NCBI GenBank assembly: GCA_041645325.1
Contig: JBAZQI010000027.1
Coordinates: 1 to 13,624, forward strand
DNA: 13,624 nt
Reading direction: 5' to 3'
DNA from: JAFCCL01 sp041645325
Lineage (GTDB): Archaea; Iainarchaeota; Iainarchaeia; Iainarchaeales; GCA-2688035
Below, one piece after another: positions 1 through 5,690 of the stretch. The translations under genes were made by a program, and so were the position numbers. Every line of letters starts with the position of its first letter. Within the stretch, counting starts at the first letter, position 1. Below the pieces are notes generated by a model. The model was not told the DNA's origin, did no database searches, and saw only the letters and a program-made list of their open reading frames with translations.

Positions 1-285
1 GACAAGGAGGTTTACCTTGTCGCGCCTGCCCTGCATTTTAAGCGCGGCATCAATGCCGGAGGCAACGGCGGAATTGTTTTCAAACGCAGCGTGAATCCAG
101 GGAATTGCCCAGGCTGTTTCAGGGTAAGGCGTTGAAACAACTTCCATGCAGCCGGTGGCGCAAACCATGATTGTGTTTGGCCCTGCCGCCTTTGCAACAT
201 GCCTCAGAACAAGGGCTTCGCCGCATCCTGCGCAGGCCCTGTGCCCTGAAACAAAGTATTCTTCATAAGGCAGCCCTTTAATCAT
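1..285 (-). CDS. porB: Pyruvate:ferredoxin oxidoreductase beta subunit, N-terminal part (runs off left edge)
   Basis: These are the first 95 codons of a minus-strand gene that continues beyond base 1. In the PFOR/OFOR family the beta subunit binds thiamine pyrophosphate and one 4Fe-4S cluster and acts with the other subunits to turn pyruvate and CoA into acetyl-CoA, CO2 and reduced ferredoxin in the cytoplasm. The translation shows GHRACAGCG near residues 14-22 and CATGC at 42-46. C18, C21 and C46 match the N-terminal cluster ligands of PorB; the fourth ligand would lie outside the window. The ATG at 285-283 starts 8 bases after the porA stop, with an AAGG just upstream, so the gene is the last visible member of the por operon. 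The pyruvate assignment rests on general resemblance and operon layout; a related 2-oxoacid oxidoreductase is possible. Confidence 0.93.
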   Translation of the reverse strand, partial: MIKGLPYEEYFVSGHRACAGCGEALVLRHVAKAAGPNTIMVCATGCMEVVSTPYPETAWAIPWIHAAFENNSAVASGIDAALKMQGRRDKVNLLV

Positions 286-293
286 CCTTGCGG

Positions 294-1439
294 TCAAAAA
301 AGCCACGCTCCCTTCTGTTTTCCTTCCTCAAGGTCTTTGAAAACGCGCTCAAAAAGCTTTACCGTTATGTCCCTGCCTCCAAGGCCTGCAATGTAGCCAT
401 TGATTGAAATGTCATTGCAGTAAATTGCGCTTCTGGCATCGGTGAAAAGAGGCCCTTCCTGGCCAAGAGAAATATGCCTGTCTATCACAGCCAGGGCATT
501 GAGGTTTTTTACCGCTTCCTGAATCTCTTTCGCCGGGAATGGCCTCAGGGAGCGCAGCCTCACAAGGCCAACCTTCTTGCCCTGGGCCCTGAGCTTGTCA
601 ATTGCAACCCTTGCAGTCCCGCACAAGGTCCCCATTCCCATTACGGCATACTCCGCATCATCCATCCTATAAAGGTCAATGAGCCCGTCACCATAGCCCC
701 TTCCAAAGGCCTTTTTGAAATCCAGATTTGCCTTCTTTATAACATCAAGCCCATTGAGCATTGCTTCCTGCTGCTGCTTCTTGAAATGCATGAAAGAATC
801 CGGAAAGCTGATCGGCCCAAAGGTCAGCGGATTTTCGGTGTCAAGCCTGAAAACAGGCGAGAACTTTGGCAAAAAGCCATCAACCTGCTTTTGGTCAGGA
901 ATATCAACAGGTTCAAACACATGCGAAAGGGTAAAGCCGTCAAAGCAAACCATCAGGGGCATCTGGACATTCCTGTCCTCGCTTATTTTAAAGCCCTGTA
1001 TAACAGTATCAATCGCTTCCTGGCTGCTTTCAACCCAAAGCTGTATCCAGCCCTGATCCCTCGCTGAAACAGCGTCACTGTGGTCATTCCAGATGTTGAT
1101 GGGCGCGCTCAGGGCGCGGTTTGCAACAGCCATCACGCCAGGCAGCCTCATTCCGCTTATTATTGGAAGCATTTCAAACATCAACGCAAGCCCCTGGCTT
1201 GAGGTTGCGGTAAAGCACCTGCTTCCTGCCGCAACAGCGCCAATCATTGCCGAGGCCGCGGAATGCTCGGATTCCAAGTCAATCATTGCCGCATTGAGCT
1301 CGCCGTCGTTTATCATTTGCGCAAGGTCCTCAACCACATGCGTCTGCGGCGTGATGGGATACATCGGAATGACCTCAGGCCTGCAGAGCTTTGCCCCAAG
1401 GGCAATGGCATGCGATGCCTCAACAACCATTTTTGTCAT
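294..1439 (-). CDS. porA: Pyruvate:ferredoxin oxidoreductase alpha subunit
   Basis: This is a 381-residue protein, the usual length of archaeal PorA. The N-terminal domain carries YPITPQTH at about 27-34, where T30 corresponds to the conserved catalytic-site threonine. ESEHSA follows at 56-61, where E58 is the expected glutamate that activates thiamine pyrophosphate from the partner chain. The block around TATSSQGLALM and NIWNDHSD is also typical. Residues from about 250 on form the transketolase C-terminal-like domain. The ATG overlaps the porD stop in an ATGA arrangement (4 bp), and porB follows 8 bases after the stop, so all por genes are probably translated from one message. The subunit helps form the active site for oxidative decarboxylation of pyruvate. 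I see no truncation. Confidence 0.96.
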   Translation of the reverse strand: MTKMVVEASHAIALGAKLCRPEVIPMYPITPQTHVVEDLAQMINDGELNAAMIDLESEHSAASAMIGAVAAGSRCFTATSSQGLALMFEMLPIISGMRLPGVMAVANRALSAPINIWNDHSDAVSARDQGWIQLWVESSQEAIDTVIQGFKISEDRNVQMPLMVCFDGFTLSHVFEPVDIPDQKQVDGFLPKFSPVFRLDTENPLTFGPISFPDSFMHFKKQQQEAMLNGLDVIKKANLDFKKAFGRGYGDGLIDLYRMDDAEYAVMGMGTLCGTARVAIDKLRAQGKKVGLVRLRSLRPFPAKEIQEAVKNLNALAVIDRHISLGQEGPLFTDARSAIYCNDISINGYIAGLGGRDITVKLFERVFKDLEEGKQKGAWLF

Positions 1440-1717
1440 TTAACCTCAACCTCTTGAATTATCGCCTTCACAGGGCACTGCTTTACGCACATCAGGCAGC
1501 CCTTGCAGTAATCATAATCAACGCTGTAACTGCCTGTTTTTTCATCCACCCTGATTGCAGCGTCAGGGCATACCTGCCAGCAAATGCTGCATTTTATGCA
1601 CTTGTCCTGCAGAATAACTGGCCTGAAAACCCTCCAGTCCCCTGTCTTGTATTTTCTGCTGCTCCCCGGTTCAGTGATAACAGCGCCGGGCGTAAATTCC
1701 TGCTTTTTTTCAGCCAT
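1436..1717 (-). CDS. porD: Pyruvate:ferredoxin oxidoreductase delta (ferredoxin-like) subunit
   Basis: This 93-residue protein carries two 4Fe-4S ferredoxin motifs. The first has cysteines at about 40, 43, 46 and 50 (CIKCSICWQVCP), the second at about 71, 74, 77 and 81 (CKGCLMCVKQCP). PorD passes electrons from the catalytic subunits to external ferredoxin. The N-terminal extension with GDWRVFRPV is typical of PorD/VorD rather than a free ferredoxin. I chose the ATG at 1717, five bases after the porG stop. An in-frame GTG at 1726 overlaps the porG stop (GTGA) and would add three residues; the sequence does not settle this. The gene ends in a 4-bp overlap with porA, pointing to translational coupling. 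Confidence 0.95.
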   Translation of the reverse strand: MAEKKQEFTPGAVITEPGSSRKYKTGDWRVFRPVILQDKCIKCSICWQVCPDAAIRVDEKTGSYSVDYDYCKGCLMCVKQCPVKAIIQEVEVK

Positions 1718-1722
1718 AAAAA

Positions 1723-2280
1723 TCACTTGCTTGCGTCAAACACCGCCTTTGCCGCCTTCTTGTTAAGCTCGGCAATCGCAGCCTTGCCCCTTGCACCGAA
1801 AAGCTCGTCAATTGCCCCGTCAAGGGCATTCAGGGAAACCTCTTTGCTCAGGGCGCAGAACGCGCCCAATGCCGCAACATTCACAAAAGGCTTGCCAATC
1901 ACATCCATTGCAATCTTCGTGATGTTTATCGCGTGAACATTGAAATTGCCGAGCTTTTTCTTCAGCTCTTCCGCGCCCTTGTCCGTGTTCACAATCACAA
2001 TGCCGTTTTTTGCAAGGCCCTTCGTCACGTCAACCGTGCCGATAAGCGAACTGTCAAGTATGACAACGTAATTCGGGTCGTAAACATGCTGCCTCAAATT
2101 TATCGGCTTTTCGTCAATCCTGACATAGCTTTCAACAGGCGCGCCTGTCCTTTCAACCCCAAAATTCGGAAAGGCCTGCGAGTACTTGCCATCCTTAAAA
2201 GCGGCAATTGCAAGAACCTGCGTGCTTGTAACAGCGCCCTGCCCGCCCCTGCCGTGAAACCTAATTTCCCTCAGGCCCAT
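1723..2280 (-). CDS. porG: Pyruvate:ferredoxin oxidoreductase gamma subunit
   Basis: This 185-residue protein starts MGLREIRFHGRGGQGAV; GRGGQG at 10-15 is the signature of PorG/VorG. YSQAFPNFGVERTGAPVESYVRI is the next conserved block. The gamma subunit is the domain that contributes to CoA binding and assembly of the multi-subunit enzyme. The frame is open for about 100 further codons upstream, but the family begins at this ATG and a GGAG ribosome-binding sequence lies 9 bases before it, so I reject the longer form. It is the first gene of a porG-porD-porA-porB transcription unit. Unlike many neighbours it has a real leader. The upstream 69-bp gap is shared with the divergent acylphosphatase gene. 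Confidence 0.95.
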   Translation of the reverse strand: MGLREIRFHGRGGQGAVTSTQVLAIAAFKDGKYSQAFPNFGVERTGAPVESYVRIDEKPINLRQHVYDPNYVVILDSSLIGTVDVTKGLAKNGIVIVNTDKGAEELKKKLGNFNVHAINITKIAMDVIGKPFVNVAALGAFCALSKEVSLNALDGAIDELFGARGKAAIAELNKKAAKAVFDASK

Positions 2281-2289
2281 CAAAACACA

Positions 2290-2293
2290 CTCC
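2290..2293 (-). promoter_or_regulatory. Shine-Dalgarno of porG
   Basis: GGAG on the minus strand, 9 bases before the ATG at 2280. It fixes the porG start and rejects the longer open frame. It also shows that the por message has a leader, probably from a TATA-like TTATTAAA on the minus strand at about 2333-2340. Confidence 0.7.
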
Positions 2294-2315
2294 AAATAAA
2301 CAACTAAGAAAAGGA

Positions 2316-2325
2316 TAATAATATA
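2316..2325 (+). promoter_or_regulatory. Probable TATA box of the acylphosphatase gene
   Basis: TAATAATATA is centred about 29 bp before the ATG at 2350, the same spacing as the other near-leaderless genes here. No Shine-Dalgarno sequence precedes that ATG. The A/T-rich stretch 2311-2342 probably also carries the porG promoter on the other strand. Confidence 0.5.
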
Positions 2326-2349
2326 GGTTTTAATAAGTTTAATGGTTGC

Positions 2350-2625
2350 ATGGCGGAATTGCACGCAATGGTTTACGGCTTTGTCCAAGGCGTAGGATTC
2401 AGGCATTTCGTGGCGCAAAAAGCAAGGGCACTCAGCCTGAAAGGAATTGTGAAAAACAGCCCTGACGGCAGCGTTGAAGTAATGGCACAAGGCAGCAGGG
2501 AAAACCTTGAATTGCTTTTGGAAGAGCTCAAAAAAGGCCCGGGCTATGGCAGGGTTGATAAGGTAAAGGCGGAATGGCAAAAAGAAACAAAAGGATTTGG
2601 TGAAAGCTTTTCAGTGGAATTCTAA
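2350..2625 (+). CDS. acyP: Acylphosphatase
   Basis: This 91-residue protein has the normal length for the family. It shows the signature YGFVQGVGFRHFV at 9-21 followed by GIVKNSPDGSVEV at 32-44. R18 and N36 are the expected phosphate-binding arginine and catalytic asparagine; their spacing matches the muscle enzyme. Acylphosphatases hydrolyse carboxyl-phosphate bonds such as acetyl phosphate or 1,3-bisphosphoglycerate in the cytoplasm; the substrate here is unknown. The gene is divergent from porG, and its stop overlaps the stop of the gene on the other strand by 4 bp. The ATG at 2350 is favoured because a TATA box lies about 29 bp upstream; a second in-frame ATG six codons on would remove part of the first strand. 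Confidence 0.95.
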   Translation: MAELHAMVYGFVQGVGFRHFVAQKARALSLKGIVKNSPDGSVEVMAQGSRENLELLLEELKKGPGYGRVDKVKAEWQKETKGFGESFSVEF

Positions 2626-3107
2626 ACAACTTTGAGTTCCAGCGCAACCTGTTCCTCAAAAGCCTTGCCGTTTATTTCGGTTGAAATCGTGATGAAATAA
2701 GTGCCGCTGTAAACCGGCGAAGCGGAATTCGGGCTTATTGCAAAAGGGCTCAAAGTGCGGTTCTCGCCCTTGCCCAAAGTGGCAATTGTCCTGGTTGCGG
2801 GAAAAATGGTTATGGCATCAGAAGCAACTGTTTTTACGGAAACAACGACATCGTTTGCGGTTGCATCGGTCACATTCCGGATTGTGACAGTAAGATAGCT
2901 CGTCCTTCCGTCCTTGAAGTCCAGAGGATTCGGCTCAAGCCTTGCATCAATCGCCCTTGGCTGCAAGGCAGGGAGCACAAAGAACACGGCAATTGCAAAA
3001 ACAAAAATCGCGGCCGCAATGCCAATAACAGGCCACCTGAATTTTTTCCAGCCAAAAGCAAACTTGAAATTCAGAGCATGCCCGGTCTTGCCGTCATACA
3101 AACCCAT
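2622..3107 (-). CDS. Membrane-anchored protein with a beta-sandwich-like outer domain
   Basis: This is a 161-residue protein of no family I can name firmly. Residues 1-25 are short and basic (K21, K22, R24). One hydrophobic helix follows at about 26-49, then about 110 residues rich in alternating beta-strand patterns such as YLTVTIRNVT and ALELKVV. The charge distribution predicts the N-terminus inside and the rest outside. The outer part resembles the small Ig-like or CARDB/NEW3-type domains common in archaeal surface proteins, which is inference. Two N-glycosylation sequons lie in it (N78-V-T and N116-R-T). The start at 3107 is supported by a TATA box centred 27.5 bp upstream; a GGTG lies a few bases before the ATG. 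Confidence 0.72.
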   Translation of the reverse strand: MGLYDGKTGHALNFKFAFGWKKFRWPVIGIAAAIFVFAIAVFFVLPALQPRAIDARLEPNPLDFKDGRTSYLTVTIRNVTDATANDVVVSVKTVASDAITIFPATRTIATLGKGENRTLSPFAISPNSASPVYSGTYFITISTEINGKAFEEQVALELKVV

Positions 3108-3130
3108 TCATTACACCGCTAATAATAGGG

Positions 3131-3138
3131 TTTAATGA
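3131..3138. promoter_or_regulatory. TATA box apparently shared by two divergent genes
   Basis: TTTAATGA (TCATTAAA on the minus strand) is centred at 3134.5, 27.5 bp from the ATG at 3107 on the minus strand and 27.5 bp from the ATG at 3162 on the plus strand. One element could position transcription of both genes with almost no leader. Confidence 0.5.
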
Positions 3139-3161
3139 TTAATAAAAGTTGCGGCGCTGTA

Positions 3162-3866
3162 ATGTCAACCCTTTATTCCAACAAAAAAAAGGTTCAATTT
3201 AAAACAATTCGCGCCATATTAAAATCAGGCGCTAAACAAATGCAGCTTAAGAAACAGGGCACAAGAATAAGGGCATTTCCTCCAAAAACGGTTGCCCTAG
3301 CACGCATCAAAAAATTCTGGAAAGAATGGCAAAACCCTGAAAAGGCCAGGCAAGAACTCCTTCCAGGAACTCCTTGGCACAGGAAAGTGCTTGCACTTTC
3401 ACCTACAACCCTTGCAACAGTAAGGCGATTCAGGAATCCTGAAGAAGCAAGACAATATGTAATAAATACACTGAACATAGAGAGAACAGTAAGGGAAGCA
3501 AACCCAAAAAAATTTGCCTTGCAACAGGTCCAGTTCTTTTCAAGAAAGGGCAATCTCCTACTTGAAAGGGTTTACCCTGCGCAATCTGTAGATTTCGTTT
3601 TGAATGTCTTGCGCAAATCAAGACACTCTGAAGCATTAAAAAGAAAACTGAAAAGAAAAGGCATTAACTTGAACAATTCCGAGCATTACTTAAGGTTTGA
3701 GGATGCTGTTCAGCAAGCATATGAAGAACTGTTGAAAATTGAAAAAACAAAACTTCAAACTAGAATACACCCGGTGAACATTCTTGTTTTAGACTTTGAC
3801 CCGGCAACAAGTAGAGTGCTGTTTGCAATCATTGACCACGAGTTGCCGCCGTCAATTAAGGAGTAG
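3162..3866 (+). CDS. Basic protein of unknown function
   Basis: This is a 234-residue protein that I do not recognise. It is strongly basic, with many Lys/Arg clusters in the first 60 residues and a KALKRKLKRKGIN-like run in the middle. It is mostly helical by pattern, then ends in a beta-like stretch (NILVLDFD, VLFAIIDHEL). No membrane segment or signal peptide is visible. The base composition is more A/T-rich than in the por genes or the carbohydrate block, which could mean recent arrival. An ATG at 3135 would add nine residues; I prefer 3162 because a TATA box lies 27.5 bp before it and would overlap the earlier ATG. The basic N-terminal part would suit nucleic-acid binding, but that is a guess. 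Confidence 0.6.
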   Translation: MSTLYSNKKKVQFKTIRAILKSGAKQMQLKKQGTRIRAFPPKTVALARIKKFWKEWQNPEKARQELLPGTPWHRKVLALSPTTLATVRRFRNPEEARQYVINTLNIERTVREANPKKFALQQVQFFSRKGNLLLERVYPAQSVDFVLNVLRKSRHSEALKRKLKRKGINLNNSEHYLRFEDAVQQAYEELLKIEKTKLQTRIHPVNILVLDFDPATSRVLFAIIDHELPPSIKE

Positions 3867-3910
3867 ACACTTCTCAAAAAAAAAGCCAGTTCCAAAGAGA
3901 ACCAACCGAA

Positions 3911-3920
3911 TATTTATTAA
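3911..3920 (+). promoter_or_regulatory. TATA box of the vapBC pair
   Basis: TATTTATTAA lies in a very A/T-rich gap. A start about 27 bp downstream would give a leader of roughly 20 bases containing the AGGTGGT ribosome-binding sequence. Confidence 0.5.
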
Positions 3921-3935
3921 TAGTATTATACTATT
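3919..3935. promoter_or_regulatory. Perfect palindrome, probable VapB(C) operator
   Basis: AATAGTAT and ATACTATT form an exact 8-bp inverted repeat around one central T. A further ACTATT half-site follows at 3941-3946. The palindrome begins at the end of the TATA box and ends before the expected transcription start, where bound protein would block initiation. Type II antitoxins usually repress their own promoter through such sites. Confidence 0.6.
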
Positions 3936-3953
3936 GTTTTACTATTACATTTT

Positions 3954-3960
3954 AGGTGGT
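3954..3960 (+). promoter_or_regulatory. Shine-Dalgarno of the antitoxin gene (decides a TTG start)
   Basis: AGGTGGT sits 4 bases before the TTG at 3965. An in-frame GTG at 3956 lies inside this sequence, so the TTG is the more likely start. Confidence 0.6.
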
Positions 3961-3964
3961 ACGA

Positions 3965-4162
3965 TTGTCGACTCTCACGGTTGAATTTAAGGGCGTTTCG
4001 GAAGAGGTTTTGGAAAAGCTTGTAGGCGAAGGATATGCAAAAACAAAAGCCGAGGCACTGCGTTACTCGCTGCTGCAGGTCGGCAGGGAACTCGGGCTCA
4101 TTACGCCGAAAATCCATGCAAAAGCGGAACAATACGCTTATGCTGAAATAAAGAAAAAGTGA
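3965..4162 (+). CDS. vapB: Ribbon-helix-helix-type antitoxin (VapB-like)
   Basis: This is a 65-residue protein read from TTG at 3965. The pattern is a short strand (STLTVEF) then two helices (SEEVLEKLVGEGYAKTKAEALRYSLLQVGREL), typical of ribbon-helix-helix antitoxins, with a basic C-terminal tail. Such proteins bind the partner VapC nuclease through the tail and bind operator DNA through the paired strands. The toxin gene follows after a 5-base gap. Upstream is a perfect 17-bp palindrome suited to autoregulation. The family assignment rests on size, pattern and partner rather than a unique motif. A GTG at 3956 would give three more residues but would use the ribosome-binding sequence as coding DNA. 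Confidence 0.8.
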   Translation: MSTLTVEFKGVSEEVLEKLVGEGYAKTKAEALRYSLLQVGRELGLITPKIHAKAEQYAYAEIKKK

Positions 4163-4167
4163 AATAA

Positions 4168-4551
4168 ATGTACGTTGACCTTGACCTGATTTATGCAAAA
4201 ATAAAGAAAGACGACAGGCTGCAAGAAACAAGCAGAAATATACTAAAATCCAAGGAGCGGCAGTACACGTCCGTCATAACGCTTCTTGAACTTGAACTCG
4301 TGTTAAAACGGGAAATAAGCGATTACCTGAGCAAAGAAAGCTCGCTCTTATTCATCGAAAATTTTCCGAAAATAAAAATAGTCGGCTTTAGCCAGAAAAT
4401 CTTCGAAAAAAGCCTTGAATTGAGAAAAAAATATGATTTCGGGGCATTTGATTCAATTCATGCCGCAACAGCGCTGCTGTTTGACAAGAGAATTGCCACA
4501 ACAGACAATGCGTTTGAAAGAGTGCCTAACCTAAAAGTAATACGCGAATAA
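4168..4551 (+). CDS. vapC: PIN-domain toxin (VapC-like ribonuclease)
   Basis: This 127-residue protein has the size and acidic-residue layout of VapC toxins. YVDLDLI at the N-terminus supplies D4 (with D6). TLLELELV supplies E41, AFDSIHAATAL supplies D95, and IATTDNAFERV supplies D113. These four positions normally hold Mg2+ or Mn2+ in the PIN active site, which cleaves specific RNAs, often tRNA or rRNA loops. All are present, so the toxin looks intact. It starts 5 bases after the antitoxin stop and is surely co-transcribed with it. The pair is flanked by unrelated genes and A/T-rich DNA, consistent with a mobile module. The target RNA cannot be told from sequence. Confidence 0.9.
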   Translation: MYVDLDLIYAKIKKDDRLQETSRNILKSKERQYTSVITLLELELVLKREISDYLSKESSLLFIENFPKIKIVGFSQKIFEKSLELRKKYDFGAFDSIHAATALLFDKRIATTDNAFERVPNLKVIRE

Positions 4552-4555
4552 CGGC

Positions 4556-4582
4556 TCAAGGCATCGTAAACAGCCTGTCATC
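4556..4582. repeat. Near-copy of the DUF357 3' end (left copy)
   Basis: This 27-bp stretch matches 5311-5337 at 25 of 27 positions, with an exact 18-bp core, CGTAAACAGCCTGTCATC. Read on the minus strand it would encode DDRLFTMP and a stop, against DDRLFTLP and a stop at the end of the DUF357 gene. The protease stop codon lies inside it. It is either a remnant of a second DUF357-like gene or one side of a duplication that brackets the DUF5678/protease pair. Confidence 0.7.
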
Positions 4583-5006
4583 TTCTCTTAATGACAAATT
4601 TGTTCCTTGGGTAGTCAAAAGTTATTTCAAATTTTTCGAAAAAGCTTGAACCAAGGATTATATGATGGTAATCAGGGCCATTGGTGCAAATTGCAGCCCT
4701 GCATTGGATTGGAATCCTTTCCCGGCCCTTCTTTATTTCCATGTTTACCGTTGCCAGCCTGGTTATGAAATCAAGCCCATCAAATGTCTTGGACTTTATC
4801 TCAACACCGCGGGCATAATCAACGCCAAGTGCATCTGCGATTTCCTTTGGAATAAGAACAAAATCAGAACCAGAGTCCAGAATTGCAGTAAAATCCAGCT
4901 TTTCGCCATTCTTACCGGCAAGCGTTATTGGTATTATCGGCTCCTTAACCCAGATGCCCTTAGCCAATTCCCTGTGCCTGCAATTATACCTGAAAGACAT
5001 AATCAT
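4578..5006 (-). CDS. Retropepsin-like aspartic protease
   Basis: This is a 142-residue single-domain protein. AILDSGSDFVLIP at 41-53 gives the catalytic D44-S-G. HHIILGSSFFEKF at 114-126 provides the hydrophobic-hydrophobic-Gly motif that ends the retropepsin fold, followed by the strand FEITFDYPRNKFVI. Enzymes of this clan AA type work as homodimers, each chain giving one Asp. No membrane segment is present, so a cytoplasmic role is expected; the substrate is unknown. The ATG at 5006 overlaps the stop of the upstream small gene (ATGA), so the two are translationally coupled. A second ATG two codons later is possible. The last codons overlap the left copy of the DUF357-end repeat. Confidence 0.88.
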   Translation of the reverse strand: MIMSFRYNCRHRELAKGIWVKEPIIPITLAGKNGEKLDFTAILDSGSDFVLIPKEIADALGVDYARGVEIKSKTFDGLDFITRLATVNMEIKKGRERIPIQCRAAICTNGPDYHHIILGSSFFEKFEITFDYPRNKFVIKRR

Positions 5007-5209
5007 GCATGCAAATAGTGCGCTATCTTGCTTACCCTTGTAAACAAAGGCCTCTCAACGCCGCAAAGCTTCTTTGACTCGGCAATGACTGCCCTCAAAT
5101 CGGCCCCATGCGCAACAACCTTGCTTCTGCAAATAGCCAGCCACTCGTCTTCATCATACCCTTTAAAATCGGCCTTCAGAAAAAAATCAAAACTCTTTTC
5201 GGCATTCAT
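5003..5209 (-). CDS. Small DUF5678-like protein
   Basis: This is a 68-residue protein. EWLAICRSKVVAHGADLRAVIAESKK followed by RPLFTRV matches the pattern I know for DUF5678 (a strand with W and A/V, 'vvahG', a helix, then 'plf..V'). Its function is unknown. Its stop overlaps the start of the protease gene by 4 bp, so the two are probably a functional pair. I use the ATG at 5209; a TTG at 5215 would add two residues. A TATA-like TTTATTAATC lies on the minus strand at about 5261-5270. The family call is from memory of the pattern and needs a profile search. Confidence 0.72.
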   Translation of the reverse strand: MNAEKSFDFFLKADFKGYDEDEWLAICRSKVVAHGADLRAVIAESKKLCGVERPLFTRVSKIAHYLHA

Positions 5210-5310
5210 CTTCAACGACCCATATAAGGTTAGGTTAACAATGTTTAAGAATGGTTTTGTGATTAATAAACGTTTCTTCCCCTCGTTAAACGCCGAAAAG
5301 GCGGGAAAAG

Positions 5311-5337
5311 TCAGGGCAGCGTAAACAGCCTGTCATC
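5311..5337. repeat. DUF357 3' end, right copy of the 27-bp repeat
   Basis: This is the last coding bases and stop of the DUF357 gene; 25 of 27 bases recur at 4556-4582 in the same orientation. The two copies bracket the DUF5678 and protease genes. The two differences fall at a synonymous proline position and a Met/Leu position. Confidence 0.7.
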
Positions 5338-5598
5338 GCCCTTTCCGTCCAAAAAGCCGGCCCTTACGCCTGCATCAAGCCAGGCATGCGCATAAGAAAA
5401 GGCGGCAAGGGCAAGCTCAGGCTTCCCTTTTTGCTCAAAATGCTTTGCGTCATTGAAGTAATTCTGCGCCATTGAAATGAAATCATTGGCCCTCTTGAAA
5501 TCAACGCTGCCCTTTTCCGCGCTGATTGAAACCTTTTCCAGCGCTGCCTCGGTAAGCCTGCGATAGCGCACAGCCCTCTGCTTTAAAGATTCAGCCAT
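5311..5598 (-). CDS. DUF357 family protein
   Basis: This 95-residue helical protein matches the archaeal DUF357 family: ANDFISMAQNYFNDAKHFEQKGKPELALAAFSYAHAWLDAG is its hallmark block. The function is unknown in the family; the shape is like a small helical-repeat protein, and a role as a partner to another factor is plausible. It follows dphB on the same strand. The start ATG is inside the downstream copy of a 20-bp direct repeat and has a GGAGG six bases before it. Before a 100-bp insertion, this ATG would have overlapped the dphB stop (ATGGCTGA). The C-terminal DDRLFTLP is echoed at 4556-4582. No promoter of its own is visible, so it depends on dphB transcription. Confidence 0.88.
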   Translation of the reverse strand: MAESLKQRAVRYRRLTEAALEKVSISAEKGSVDFKRANDFISMAQNYFNDAKHFEQKGKPELALAAFSYAHAWLDAGVRAGFLDGKGDDRLFTLP

Positions 5599-5610
5599 TC
5601 AATGCCTCCA
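5591..5610. repeat. 20-bp direct repeat, copy at the DUF357 start
   Basis: TCAGCCATTCAATGCCTCCA is identical to 5691-5710, exactly 100 bp away. On the minus strand it holds GGAGG and the ATGGCTGA that starts DUF357. Confidence 0.95.
5605..5609 (-). promoter_or_regulatory. Shine-Dalgarno of DUF357
   Basis: GGAGG on the minus strand, six bases before the ATG at 5598. It is supplied by the 20-bp repeat and is therefore also present in the other copy at 5705-5709. Confidence 0.7.
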
Positions 5611-5690
5611 AAGCCGTCACGTCCGGCTGGTACGAGCAAGAATGCCATCTTCGCAAGCTCGATGGCACGGCTTCGCAGGGTTCCAACAAG
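5611..5690. mobile_element. 80-bp structured insert between dphB and DUF357
   Basis: The insert is bounded by 20-bp perfect direct repeats. It can fold: AAGCCG (5611-5616) pairs with CGGCTT (5668-5673), and TGCCATC (5643-5649) pairs with GATGGCA (5661-5667) directly beside it. There are no terminal inverted repeats and no coding capacity beyond the bridging frame. It could be a miniature element or another small insertion; no second copy is in the window. Confidence 0.5.

Noticed and set aside
474..1067. 197-codon plus-strand frame within porA
   Set aside because: It is a shadow of porA on the other strand with no recognisable pattern.
2281..2580. N-terminal extension of porG (open frame up to 2580)
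   Set aside because: PorG begins at MGLREIRFHGRGGQG, a GGAG lies 9 bases before that ATG, and the extension is antisense to the acylphosphatase gene.
5291..5303. CGCC-GAAAA-GGCG hairpin after DUF357 as a terminator
   Set aside because: The stem is only 4 bp and no T-run follows on the minus strand, so the evidence is too weak.
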